A stretch of DNA of 64,000 nucleotides from Acidimicrobiales bacterium. GTDB lineage: Bacteria; Actinomycetota; Acidimicrobiia; Acidimicrobiales; Aldehydirespiratoraceae. The position numbers and the translations under genes are program-made. Shown here one piece after another: positions 18,075 to 26,168 of the stretch; position 1 is the stretch's first letter, and each line of letters opens with the position of its first letter. The stretch spans positions 217,050 to 281,049 of the forward strand of contig JAVJSI010000004.1 of assembly GCA_040219515.1 (NCBI GenBank), given 5' to 3'. The notes under the pieces were generated by a model, which saw only the letters and a program-made list of their open reading frames with translations, did no database searches and was not told where the DNA came from.

Positions 18075-19847
18075 GTGAGCACCTCAGAGAGCACCCCACC
18101 CGCCGGCTGGTCCATGCCCGCCGCCCCGCGCGGCGACTCGTGGCGCATGTCCGGTCGCGTCCTGCCGACCCTGCGCGACGCGCCCACCGACGCCGAGGCC
18201 GCCAGTCACATCCTGATGATCCGCGCCGGCCTCGTGCGCCAGCTGGCGGCCGGCCTCTACACCATCCTGCCGGTCGGGCTGCGGGTCATCCGCCGCATCG
18301 AGGCGATCCTGCGTGAGGAGATGGACCGCATCGGGGCCCAGGAGGTGCTGATGCCGGTCCTGCACCCGGCCGAGGTCTGGCAGCAGACCGGGCGCTGGCC
18401 GCTGGCCGAGCAGTTCCGGCTGAAGGACCGTGCCGGCCGCGACTTCGTGCTCGGCATGACCCACGAGGAGATCGTCACCTGGCACGCCGCGCGCGAGATC
18501 CGCTCGTACCGCGACCTTCCCCAGACCTGGTACCAGCTGCAGACCAAGATGCGCGACGAGCCGCGCGCCAAGGGCGGCCTGCTGCGCGTGCGCGAGTTCA
18601 CCATGAAGGACGGCTACTCGTTCGACGCCGACCGGGCGGGGTTGGACGCCTCCTACCAGGCGCACGCCGAGGCGTACGCACGCATCTTCACCCGCTGCGG
18701 GATCGCCTGGTACCAGGTGGAGAGCGACACCGGGATGATGGGCGGCAGCGAGGCGCACGAGTACATGGCCCCCAGCCCCGCCGGCGAGGACGTGGTGGCC
18801 CTGGCCGAGGACGGGTCGTATGCGGCCAACGTGGAGCTGGCGGTCTCGGTGGCCCGCGAGCCCGACTTCGGCGAGACCCCCGAGGCCCCCGAGCCGTTCC
18901 CCACCCCGGGGGTCGGCACCATCGCCGAGCTGTCGCAGCTCACCGGGCTGGAGCCCGCGCGCCTGTGCAAGAGCGTCGTCGTGGTGCCCGAGGAGGGCCG
19001 GCCGGTGCTGGCGCTGGTGCGCGGCGAGCACGCGGTGCACGAGAAGAAGCTGGCGCGCGTGATCGGCCCCCACCGGGCCGCCCACCCCGAGGAGATCGTG
19101 CAGTGGTTCGGCGCGCAGGCCGGTTCGCTGGGTCCGGTGGGGCTGCCCGAGGGCTCGCCGATCCGCATCGTCGCCGACCCGACCATCGGGACCGGCCACT
19201 ACGTGACCGGCGCCAACCGCGACGGCGAGCACCTCCGCGGGGTCGTGATGGGACGCGACTTCGACGCCGAGAGCGCCGACATCCGCGAGGTGCTCGAGGG
19301 GGAGGGCGCGCCGGTCACCGGCTCGCCGCTGCGCCTGGAGCCGGTGATCGAGATCGGCAACATCTTCAAGCTGGGGACCAGGTACAGCGACGCCCTCGAC
19401 GCCACCTATCTGGACGTGGAGGGGCGCGAGCAGACGATGGTGATGGGCTGCTACGGCATCGGGCCGGCGCGCATCGCCGCCGCCGCCATCGAGCAGTTCC
19501 ACGACGAGGCCGGCATCGCCTGGCCGCGCGCCATCGCCCCCTTCGACGTGCATCTGGTGCTCATCGGCAAGGCGGGCGAGCCCCACGCCGAGTACGCCGA
19601 GCGGCTCTACGAGGACCTGTCGGACCTCGGGTTGTCGGTGCTGTTCGACGACCGCCCGGGCACCAAGCCCGGCGAGAAGTTCGTGGAGGCCGAGTTGCTG
19701 GGCGTGCCGCTGCGGGTGACCGTGGGCAAGCGCACGTTGCCCGACGGGCCACTGGAGGTGCAGGTGCGCCGCGGGCGCGAGCGCACGGACGTCCCGCTCG
19801 ACGGGGCCGCCGCCGCGCTGCGCGACATCTGGTCGTCGCTGCGCTAG
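18075..19847 (+). CDS. proS: Prolyl-tRNA synthetase, bacterial type with insertion domain
   Basis: ProS charges tRNA-Pro. From GTG 18075 it is 590 aa. Class II motif 1 is around GLYTILPVGLRVIRRIE, and motif 2 is RDEPRAKGGLLRVREFTMKD. The YbaK-like editing insert spans about residues 230-390 (PARLCKSVVVVPEEG). Motif 3 is near GIGPARI, and the anticodon-binding domain follows (PFDVHLVLIG). The TAG stop doubles as part of the -10 hexamer for tRNA-Pro, which lies only 15 bases downstream, so enzyme and a substrate tRNA are adjacent. Confidence 0.95.
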   Translation: MSTSESTPPAGWSMPAAPRGDSWRMSGRVLPTLRDAPTDAEAASHILMIRAGLVRQLAAGLYTILPVGLRVIRRIEAILREEMDRIGAQEVLMPVLHPAEVWQQTGRWPLAEQFRLKDRAGRDFVLGMTHEEIVTWHAAREIRSYRDLPQTWYQLQTKMRDEPRAKGGLLRVREFTMKDGYSFDADRAGLDASYQAHAEAYARIFTRCGIAWYQVESDTGMMGGSEAHEYMAPSPAGEDVVALAEDGSYAANVELAVSVAREPDFGETPEAPEPFPTPGVGTIAELSQLTGLEPARLCKSVVVVPEEGRPVLALVRGEHAVHEKKLARVIGPHRAAHPEEIVQWFGAQAGSLGPVGLPEGSPIRIVADPTIGTGHYVTGANRDGEHLRGVVMGRDFDAESADIREVLEGEGAPVTGSPLRLEPVIEIGNIFKLGTRYSDALDATYLDVEGREQTMVMGCYGIGPARIAAAAIEQFHDEAGIAWPRAIAPFDVHLVLIGKAGEPHAEYAERLYEDLSDLGLSVLFDDRPGTKPGEKFVEAELLGVPLRVTVGKRTLPDGPLEVQVRRGRERTDVPLDGAAAALRDIWSSLR

Positions 19848-19850
19848 GAT
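19845..19850 (+). promoter_or_regulatory. -10 hexamer for tRNA-Pro, overlapping the proS stop
   Basis: TAGGAT begins with the proS stop codon TAG and ends 12 bases before the tRNA 5' end, giving a short pre-tRNA leader. No convincing -35 is seen, so read-through from proS may also contribute. Confidence 0.4.
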
Positions 19851-19862
19851 CCCGCTCGATCG

Positions 19863-19936
19863 CGGGGCGTGGCGCAGTCTGGTAGCGCACCCGGCTGGGG
19901 GCCGGGCGGTCGGAGGTTCAAATCCTCTCGCCCCGA
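19863..19936 (+). tRNA. tRNA-Pro (anticodon GGG)
   Basis: A full cloverleaf folds. The acceptor stem is CGGGGCG with CGCCCCG and the D stem is GCGC/GCGC. The anticodon stem is CCCGG/CCGGG around a CTGGGGG loop with anticodon GGG. The T arm is GGAGG with loop TTCAAAT and closes with one G-U pair. The discriminator is A and CCA is not encoded. It reads proline CCC codons. A long terminator hairpin follows at once. Confidence 0.93.
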
Positions 19937-19948
19937 TTCCATGTGAGG

Positions 19949-19982
19949 ACACCAAGGGCCACCCGAGGGTGGCCCTTGGTGT
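19949..19982 (+). terminator. Terminator hairpin after tRNA-Pro
   Basis: A perfect 16-bp stem (ACACCAAGGGCCACCC and its complement) is closed by a 2-base GA gap in the linear sequence and followed by TTGGGGGTT. Its 26-base core (19953-19978) recurs exactly at 23757-23782, beyond the SIR2 gene. Confidence 0.75.
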
Positions 19983-20112
19983 TGGGGGTTCGCGGCTTCG
20001 CCTGCCCGGATGCCGCTTTGGGCGTCCACCCCGCCTTTGGCGCGCGAGGGTGGTCCGCGAGCTCGCGATGTGCGTGGCAGGATCCTCTGCGACCGCGGTG
20101 CGGGGGAGCGCT

Positions 20113-23100
20113 ATGTGGATCACCAGCGATGTGGAACTGCCTGAAGCGCTTGTAGCGGCCCAGGCTGCCGGGGAGCTCGTCCTGTTCGTCGGCGCGGGCG
20201 CGTCCGTCGACGACCCGTCCGGCCTCCCGTCGTTCGTCGATCTCGCACGAGACTTGGCAGAGCGCGCAGCAGTCCCTTGGCCTCAAGAGGACGAGGAGGG
20301 GCGGCATATCCCGATCGACAGTTTCCTCGGTGCGCTGCCTCCGGATTTTGAGACCCACCGGCACGCGGAGGCCCTGATCGATGTGGAGGGCTCCCTGCCG
20401 AACGCAACCCACGCTGCGCTGGTGCGGGTCGCCTCTGCCCCCGGCCCGATGCGGATAGTGACGACGAACTTCGACCGGCATCTCTCGGCGGCCGCCGGAC
20501 ACCGCAGCGTGGAAGTGCCGAACCTGTGGTCGGGCCCGGCCCTTCCGCTCGGAGGCGAGTTCTCGGGAATCGTTCATTTGCATGGAGCGATTCGCCGGAC
20601 GCCAAGGCAGATCGTGCTCACCGACCACGATCTCGGAAGGGCCTATCTCACTGAGGGGTGGGCGACGCGCTTCCTGCTGTCGCTCTTCAACCGCTTCACC
20701 GTGCTTTTTGTCGGCTACTCCCACGACGATCCGATGATGAAGTACCTCGCGCTCGGCCTGCCGTCCGGTGGGTCACGTTTCGCCTTGACCACCGAGCAGG
20801 ACGCCGCACTCGGGAAGTGGAGCCGGCTGGGAATCCAGCCGGTTGCGTACCCCTTGCGTGGCGGAAGCCACACAGCGCTCGTAGTAGCGCTCGATGCTTG
20901 GGCGACTCGGTCGAAGATGGGGAGGACCGACCACCGAGCGAGGATTCACGACATCGTCGCGGGCGGACCTCCGCTTTCGCCCGAGGACCGCGACTACGTC
21001 CTCGAACGACTGCGTGTCGTCGACGGTGCTCGAGACTTCGTGGCAGCCGTCTCCTCACGGGCGACGACAGGGCAACGTGCGTGGCTCCAGTGGTTGGAGA
21101 CCGCTCCGAGCTTCGAAGGGGGCTTTCGCGGGGTGGCCGCAACGGATGACGGCGCCGCAGTGCTCATGCACTGGTTCTGCCAGTCGTTCATCGAGGATTC
21201 GGCGTTGCACGAAGCCGGGCTTAATGCGGTGCTTCATCTGGGCCACGATTTCAGGGACGACCTCTACGACGCGGCGCTCTGGAGTACTCACAAGTTGGCC
21301 GAGACAAACGAGACCAGTGCCGGGCGGTGGAGGATGCTCTTGGCGACCTCCTTGGGGCGGGCGGCACCTCGACGGGCAGGTCACCTGGCGCTGAGGCCCC
21401 GAGGGGCGCCTCCGCCCTGCGCGTCATCCCTCCGGGCAATGCTGAGGCCGTTTCTCCGGCTTCGGGAGGCGTTTCGCCTGGCCCCCAACGAGCCCGATGG
21501 GCTCACGCTTCCAGATGCCGAGGTTGGCTGGTCCGTCGAGGAGTATGCGCTCAGCGAGTCCATCCAGGAAGCAATCGCTGGAGCGAAACCGGGAGATCCC
21601 GCTCTGGGCAACGTCTTGGAGGGGGCACTGCACGCGTCGTACGACCTCCTCGACGCATACTTCGTTGACCGGGGGTGGGACCAGCTCAGCTTGCGAAGGT
21701 CGGCTATCGGAGAAGACGCGCGGGATTCGTACAGGCGCCCCATCGACGCAGTCATCGACGGTCTAAGGACTCACGGAGAGCGGGCGCTGCCCCTCGATCC
21801 GCGCCTCCCAGAGCGCTGGTGGTCGACCGAACGCGATCTCTTCCGCCGGCTTGCGCTGCATCTAGTCGCCATCGACCGACGTCGATCGCCTGATGAGAAA
21901 CTCCAGTGGCTAGTCGAGCGCTCGCTACCGGCGGATCATGGCTTAAAGCACGAGGTCTTTGCGGTCCTTGCCGGCGCCTACGGCTTGGCGTCCCAGTCCT
22001 CCCGCGATCGCCTTCTCGGGCACGTGATGCGCGGGCCCGACGACTACGAGCGCTACAACGTTCTCGTCTGGCTCCGTACGGTGGCGCCCGACTGCTCGGA
22101 GGTGCGCGCAGCTCACGAAGAAGCAGAAACCGCTCACCCCGAGTTCGCGCCGCGAGATCATCCGGACTTCAACTCTTGGGTGGACGTCGGCGTCTGGGGC
22201 GGATCGCGGCCTCTTGCCCCAGAGGACCTGATCGAAGCTCTCGATGATGAGGACTGGCCGATCGTCGCCAAGCTGCTCGACGATCCCTACGACGGCGCCC
22301 ACGGCCTACCGGAGTGGTATGACGCCATCGATGTGGTTCGGGTGACCGCAGAGACGCGGCCCGAGCTGGGGCTGGCACTCATCGAGTTCGTTGACTGGAG
22401 GTCGATGGATGATGGCCGGCGCGGAGAGGTGCGCCGCTGCGTCGTCGAAGGGTGGACTCGGGCGGACACGGGCCCGCGCATCAATGAGGTCCTCGCCCTG
22501 GTCTCAGCGGAGGCCGCCCGCGTTGAGTCTGCTCGCGCGATCACCCGATTCTTGGCTGAGCAGGTTCGGGCTCGGGTAGGTGAGGCCGAGTGCCCGGAAA
22601 CCTCCAGGATGAGGAGCATCGCGCAGAGCGTCTGGCAGGCCCACGGCGATTCATTCGAATCCTCTGGAGACCCGCTGTCGTTTGCCCCGCTCTACCTCAA
22701 CTCTTGGCCCGGAGACCTCGCAGAGTACTGGCTGCTCGAGATAGACCGGCGATGGAGGACGGTGCGGGGGAGCGTGACAGGGCTCGATGATCCCGAGAGA
22801 GAGGCCATCGAATCGCTGCTGAGCGGGCCCGCTGATGCGCTTTCGGCGATCCTCCCAGTCCTGACTGGATCGTTGGCATTTCTTTTCGAGGTCGACGAGG
22901 AGTTCACATCGGCGTCCGTGCTTCCGCACTTCCGGCCTGGCCCCACGGCACCCCTGGCGTGGTTCTCGTTCCTGAATCGTCCTCGGTACACCGACCGAAT
23001 CCTTGAAGCGGGACTGCTTGCCAGCTCCCGAGAGGCGTGGGACTGGATCGGGACTCCCTCTTTCGATCCAGACCGGACACGGCAGTTCTACCGGTTCGTA

Positions 23101-23622
23101 TCGTCGATTCTGTCGTTCGCAGGAGTCTCTCCCGGCCAGCGACGGGACCTACTGGCGAACAGCGTGAAGGGGGCGGACGGAGCTCACGCGACAGCATTCG
23201 CGCAGACGGTCGTGGACTTCCTCCGCTCGGACGATGTTGACGGTGCTGCGGTTTGGGAACTCTGGCTCGGGGACCACATCTCGAGGCGACTCGACGGGCT
23301 ACCCAGGGTTGCGTCGGCCGACGAGCTTGCCGCGTGGGCAGACGCCGTGCCTCTTCTCGGCATCTGCATCGCCGCAGGGGCTGATCTCTTGAAGGGGCAC
23401 GGGATCGGCTTCGGAGAACGGGTCTCCGTGCCGGACATCGAGTTGGTGTTCGACGAGATCGCCGACTTCGTAGCCGAACGCGTGAGCAACTCCTCGCCCG
23501 AGACGTCGCCCCAGATTGGCTTTCACGTTGATCGGCTCCTGCAAAGCGGCCGCACGTCGCTCGGGGACGTTCGAGCTGAGGCCTTGGTCGAGGCGGCTCG
23601 CGATGCGGGGTTCGTGGACTAG
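20113..23622 (+). CDS. Large SIR2-family protein, probable phage-defence NADase
   Basis: The 1169-aa protein has an N-terminal SIR2 domain of about 280 residues. FVGAGASVDD near residue 27 is the NAD-binding GAGxS, VTTNFDRHL near 118 supplies the TTN(F/Y)D motif, and HLHGAI near 156 holds the catalytic-type His. LFVGYSHDDPMMK follows near 197. The remaining roughly 880 residues are helical and resemble the C-terminal region often annotated DUF4020 in SIR2 proteins; I see no P-loop. SIR2 domains in large proteins such as DSR and Thoeris ThsA destroy NAD upon phage infection, so abortive defence is inferred. The ATG at 20113 is preferred; ATG 20068 is possible. Codon use is clearly less GC-rich than its neighbours, which points to transfer. 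Confidence 0.78.
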   Translation: MWITSDVELPEALVAAQAAGELVLFVGAGASVDDPSGLPSFVDLARDLAERAAVPWPQEDEEGRHIPIDSFLGALPPDFETHRHAEALIDVEGSLPNATHAALVRVASAPGPMRIVTTNFDRHLSAAAGHRSVEVPNLWSGPALPLGGEFSGIVHLHGAIRRTPRQIVLTDHDLGRAYLTEGWATRFLLSLFNRFTVLFVGYSHDDPMMKYLALGLPSGGSRFALTTEQDAALGKWSRLGIQPVAYPLRGGSHTALVVALDAWATRSKMGRTDHRARIHDIVAGGPPLSPEDRDYVLERLRVVDGARDFVAAVSSRATTGQRAWLQWLETAPSFEGGFRGVAATDDGAAVLMHWFCQSFIEDSALHEAGLNAVLHLGHDFRDDLYDAALWSTHKLAETNETSAGRWRMLLATSLGRAAPRRAGHLALRPRGAPPPCASSLRAMLRPFLRLREAFRLAPNEPDGLTLPDAEVGWSVEEYALSESIQEAIAGAKPGDPALGNVLEGALHASYDLLDAYFVDRGWDQLSLRRSAIGEDARDSYRRPIDAVIDGLRTHGERALPLDPRLPERWWSTERDLFRRLALHLVAIDRRRSPDEKLQWLVERSLPADHGLKHEVFAVLAGAYGLASQSSRDRLLGHVMRGPDDYERYNVLVWLRTVAPDCSEVRAAHEEAETAHPEFAPRDHPDFNSWVDVGVWGGSRPLAPEDLIEALDDEDWPIVAKLLDDPYDGAHGLPEWYDAIDVVRVTAETRPELGLALIEFVDWRSMDDGRRGEVRRCVVEGWTRADTGPRINEVLALVSAEAARVESARAITRFLAEQVRARVGEAECPETSRMRSIAQSVWQAHGDSFESSGDPLSFAPLYLNSWPGDLAEYWLLEIDRRWRTVRGSVTGLDDPEREAIESLLSGPADALSAILPVLTGSLAFLFEVDEEFTSASVLPHFRPGPTAPLAWFSFLNRPRYTDRILEAGLLASSREAWDWIGTPSFDPDRTRQFYRFVSSILSFAGVSPGQRRDLLANSVKGADGAHATAFAQTVVDFLRSDDVDGAAVWELWLGDHISRRLDGLPRVASADELAAWADAVPLLGICIAAGADLLKGHGIGFGERVSVPDIELVFDEIADFVAERVSNSSPETSPQIGFHVDRLLQSGRTSLGDVRAEALVEAARDAGFVD

Positions 23623-23666
23623 GCCGCTGGGCTCGCCATCCGGTGTCGCGCGCTGGCGAGACTCCG

Positions 23667-23697
23667 AACCGCTGCTTCTGCCAGAGAAGCAGCGGTT
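23667..23697 (+). terminator. Terminator of the SIR2-family gene
   Basis: AACCGCTGCTTCT and its exact complement AGAAGCAGCGGTT form a 13-bp stem with a 5-base loop, 44 bases after the stop codon. It lacks a long T run, as is usual in this GC-rich genome. Confidence 0.65.
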
Positions 23698-23753
23698 GGG
23701 CGGTCCGCAGCCGGCCCGCGCGGCCGGCCCGCGCACCCCGATCGATGCGGGTA

Positions 23754-23785
23754 CATCAAGGGCCACCCGAGGGTGGCCCTTGATG
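23754..23785. terminator. Second copy of the tRNA-Pro terminator hairpin
   Basis: A 15-bp stem with a GA centre repeats the 26-base core of the hairpin at 19949-19982; outer pairs differ in a compensated way (CATC/GATG versus ACACC/GGTGT). It stands between the SIR2-family gene and the convergent ferritin-like gene and could terminate both. The sequence just before it (CACCCCGAT) also resembles the 3' end of tRNA-Pro. Confidence 0.7.
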
Positions 23786-23820
23786 CGTACCGGGGCCCGA
23801 GGGCTCCCGGCGCCGCGGCC

Positions 23821-24618
23821 CTACTGCGGGGCGCGGGTGTTGACGCCGGGCGGGTTCGGGGTGCGGCGCTTGATGGCGTCGAAGTTGTAGAACCGGCCGG
23901 GGGCGCTGGAGCGCTCGCCGAAGCCGAAGCCCGCGGCCTGCAGCAGCGCGGCGGCGCGGAGGATGTCCGTGAAGCCCTGGTCGCCGCGGTTGGGGGCTCC
24001 CGGAGCGGTCTCACGCCCGTTGTACTTCATGTAGGCGCGGTCGTTGCCCAGCTTGCCCAGCGACTGGCGGGCGGCGGCGCGGTGCACGGCCTCGACGCCC
24101 ATGAACTCGGCGGCGATCCGCGCCAGTCGGCCGTCGCCGGCCTGGCCGAAGGCGGTCACGCCGATGAGGTAGGCGTTGACGAAGATCTGGTCGCCCACCT
24201 CGAGGGTGTTCAGGAAGTTGGTCCGGTTGGCGAACACCGCGTCAGGCACCCAGATCTTCTTGGTGAGCGGCCGGGCCCCCAAGCTGGTGAGCGTGTTGTA
24301 GTGGATCAGCTCCTGCCGGGCGGCGGCGGCGATGTTGAAGCGGGTGGTGCGGTCGCCACCCAGGCCGCGGACGTGGCCGACGGTGTTGACGATCGTCGCG
24401 AGCACCTCGGCGGTGGCCGCGACGGTGAGGATGTTCTCCGGGGTGTTGTTGCCCGCGGAGCCACCGCGCTGGGCGGAGGCGATCCCCGGGACCGCCAGGA
24501 GGCTCATGCCACCCACGAGGGCGGTGGTCTTGGTGATCAACTCGCGCCGGGTCTGGGTCGACTCGTGCGCGTTGTCCTCATCGATTGCGCGATGGATCAG
24601 GTCCATGGCGTCCGACAT
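23821..24618 (-). CDS. Tat-exported ferritin-like domain protein
   Basis: This 265-aa protein begins with a cytoplasmic stretch, then a twin-arginine signal (QTRRELITKTTALVGG) and a cleavable hydrophobic segment ending at AVPGIASAQ near residue 50. The mature part is a ferritin-like helical bundle with AARQELIHYNTL and EFMGVEAVHRAAAR, resembling the desiccation-related/DUF4439-type group. Exact metal ligands are not certain. The N-terminal 20 residues before the Tat motif are longer than usual. TatA is encoded at 37345-37611. It converges on the hairpin at 23754. Confidence 0.78.
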   Translation of the reverse strand: MSDAMDLIHRAIDEDNAHESTQTRRELITKTTALVGGMSLLAVPGIASAQRGGSAGNNTPENILTVAATAEVLATIVNTVGHVRGLGGDRTTRFNIAAAARQELIHYNTLTSLGARPLTKKIWVPDAVFANRTNFLNTLEVGDQIFVNAYLIGVTAFGQAGDGRLARIAAEFMGVEAVHRAAARQSLGKLGNDRAYMKYNGRETAPGAPNRGDQGFTDILRAAALLQAAGFGFGERSSAPGRFYNFDAIKRRTPNPPGVNTRAPQ

Positions 24619-24800
24619 GAGCGGGGTCCTTTCGTGGGGCCGTCACTGGAGAGTGGGCGCGTGCGGCGGGCGCAGCGTCGATGGGGTGTTCGCGCGGGAC
24701 GGCGTTCTGGATCAGCACCCGGGGGGTATCGGTGTGGCCGGCCCCTGGCCGCCCGGGCCCCTGCGGCCCCGGGCGGGCGGCGGACTGGCAGGATGCGCCC

Positions 24801-25382
24801 GTGGCAGAGGTCGGGGTGAAACGAGCGCGGATACCGTGGCTGCGCTTGCTCCCGAACGTCCTCACCACCGCTCGTCTGGGAGCCCTCCCGGTGCTCGCGG
24901 TCGTGCTCTGGCAGGCCGACGGGCCCACCTCGCGGCTGGGTGCCCTGATCTTCGGTCTCGTGGCCGCGACGGACCTCCTGGACGGCGTGCTGGCTCGCGC
25001 CCTGCGTGCCGAGTCGCGCTACGGGCGGCTGCTGGACCCCCTCGCCGACCGCCTCCTGGTGGGGGTGGGGCTCGTGGGGGTGATCCTGCTCGACCGCGTG
25101 CACTGGAGCGCGCCGCTGATCCTCATCGCGCGGGATGTCACCCTGGTGGGCGGCTTCCTGGCCATGGCGCGCCGGGGCTTCGAGATGCGCGTCGACCTGG
25201 CCGGCAAGGCCTCGTCCGCCCTGACGATGTTCGCCACGGCCGGGTGCATCCTGCTGGCCGACGGCTGGGTGGAGGTGCTGATGTGGGTGGCGGTGGTCAT
25301 GTCGCTCGTGACGCTGGCCCGCTACTGCCTGGGGGCCTCGCGGGCCCTGCGCAGCCACGAGCGAGGCTCACTCTCCGCCTGA
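24801..25382 (+). CDS. CDP-alcohol phosphatidyltransferase (PgsA-like)
   Basis: The 193-aa membrane enzyme has the CDP-alcohol phosphotransferase motif DLLDGVLARALRAESRYGRL, continuing to DPLAD (Dx2DGx2ARx8Gx3Dx3D), near residues 56-84, with hydrophobic spans on both sides. This fits phosphatidylglycerophosphate synthase or a cardiolipin synthase relative using the CDP-diacylglycerol made by CdsA. GTG 24801 is chosen because upstream in-frame sequence is Gly/Pro-rich and non-conserved. The 182-base gap before it holds no gene. The exact acceptor alcohol is not determined. Confidence 0.85.
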   Translation: MAEVGVKRARIPWLRLLPNVLTTARLGALPVLAVVLWQADGPTSRLGALIFGLVAATDLLDGVLARALRAESRYGRLLDPLADRLLVGVGLVGVILLDRVHWSAPLILIARDVTLVGGFLAMARRGFEMRVDLAGKASSALTMFATAGCILLADGWVEVLMWVAVVMSLVTLARYCLGASRALRSHERGSLSA

Positions 25383-25402
25383 GGGTGGAGGAGCGCGTCG
25401 GC

Positions 25403-25408
25403 TAGACT
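25403..25408 (+). promoter_or_regulatory. -10 hexamer of the rsiG-like/FHA/MerR/apt operon
   Basis: TAGACT here would start transcription near 25415 and give a short leader containing GACGAGGAG just before the ATG at 25438. No good -35 is seen. Confidence 0.4.
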
Positions 25409-25437
25409 CCGTGGCTCTACACCGACGAGGAGTGGCG

Positions 25438-25698
25438 ATGGACGCCCAGCCGGACCTGACGCAGCTGTCGGACGGGGAGCTCAAGGAACTCATCAAGCGC
25501 CTCACCGAGCAGGAGCGTGAGGTCTCCCGCCAGCGCCGGATGCTGCACGGCCGGATCGACATGCTGAAGACCGAGCTGGTGAGCCGCCTCAAGGGGCGCG
25601 ACGACGGGGAGTTGTCGGTGGTGGACGTCGATGCGCTCAGCCGCATCCTCGCCGGCCGCCTCTCGGACATGGACCGACTCACCGGCGACGACGAGTAG
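25438..25698 (+). CDS. RsiG-like small coiled-coil protein, candidate c-di-GMP-responsive anti-sigma factor
   Basis: This 86-aa protein is almost wholly helical, with heptad-like residues 10-55 (LSDGELKELIKRL onward). It carries E26, S30, R33, H37 and D41 in the spacing E-x3-S-x2-R-x3-H-x3-D. That matches the c-di-GMP signature E-x3-S-x2-R-x3-Q-x3-D of RsiG, except for His in place of Gln. RsiG holds the sigma factor WhiG in a c-di-GMP-dependent complex in Streptomyces, and single-motif homodimeric forms are known from deep actinobacteria. No sigma gene is adjacent. A strong GAGGAG site fixes the start. The family match is by motif only. Confidence 0.6.
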   Translation: MDAQPDLTQLSDGELKELIKRLTEQEREVSRQRRMLHGRIDMLKTELVSRLKGRDDGELSVVDVDALSRILAGRLSDMDRLTGDDE

Positions 25699-25709
25699 CC
25701 GGGGGCGCG

Positions 25710-26168
25710 GTGTTCTGCCCCGAGTGCGGCTTCCACCAGAGTGATGCGCACCGCTTCTGCGGCAAGTGCGGTGCACGCCTGATCGCCGAGGGCCAGGGGA
25801 CCAGCGAGATCACCGGCCCGCTCGCGGTCCCCGACGAGGCCGCCGAGTCCGGCGCCTGGTCCGGCCCCTCCATCGACGGGCCGGCGCTGGCGGTGCGTTC
25901 CGGTGGTCCTCCGGGGGCGATGTTCCGGCTCGGCACCGAGCGGGTGCGCCTCGGCCGCGAGCCCGAGTGCGAGGTCTTCCTGGACGACGTGACCGTCTCG
26001 CGCGTGCACGCCGAGGTGGAGCGTCACGGCCGCGCGGTGGTGCTGCGCGACCTGGGCTCGCTGAACGGCACCTACGTGAACCGTCGCCGCATCGAGGGCG
26101 ATGAGGAGCTCGAGAGCGGCGACGAGATCCAGGTCGGCAAGTTCCGCCTGGTGTTCCTGACCGGATGA
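25710..26168 (+). CDS. FHA domain protein with N-terminal zinc ribbon (GarA-like)
   Basis: The 152-aa protein starts with a four-cysteine ribbon (FCPECG and FCGKCG, residues 2-22), then a linker. An FHA domain occupies about residues 72-150, with RLGREPECEV, SRVHAEVERH and LGSLNGTYVN, the phosphothreonine-binding residues. The arrangement and the MerR neighbour recall mycobacterial GarA (Rv1827) beside FtsR (Rv1828), where GarA responds to PknB/PknG phosphorylation and tunes 2-oxoglutarate use. The ribbon differs from GarA's short N-terminus, so function may differ. It overlaps the MerR gene as ATGA. Confidence 0.82.
   Translation: MFCPECGFHQSDAHRFCGKCGARLIAEGQGTSEITGPLAVPDEAAESGAWSGPSIDGPALAVRSGGPPGAMFRLGTERVRLGREPECEVFLDDVTVSRVHAEVERHGRAVVLRDLGSLNGTYVNRRRIEGDEELESGDEIQVGKFRLVFLTG

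Noticed and set aside
21340-21450. A frameshift inside the SIR2-family gene, suggested by a Pro/Arg-rich stretch (RAAPRRAGHLALRPRGAP).
   Set aside because: The reading frame is open on both sides with similar composition, and neither other frame offers a better continuing protein. It is likely a variable linker.
24786-24794. TGGCAGGAT upstream of the PgsA-like gene, repeated upstream of the SIR2 gene and similar to TGGCAGAGT before proS, as a special promoter class.
   Set aside because: Distances to the start codons vary (about 6 to 27 bases) and the sequence is common in GC-rich DNA; too weak to call.
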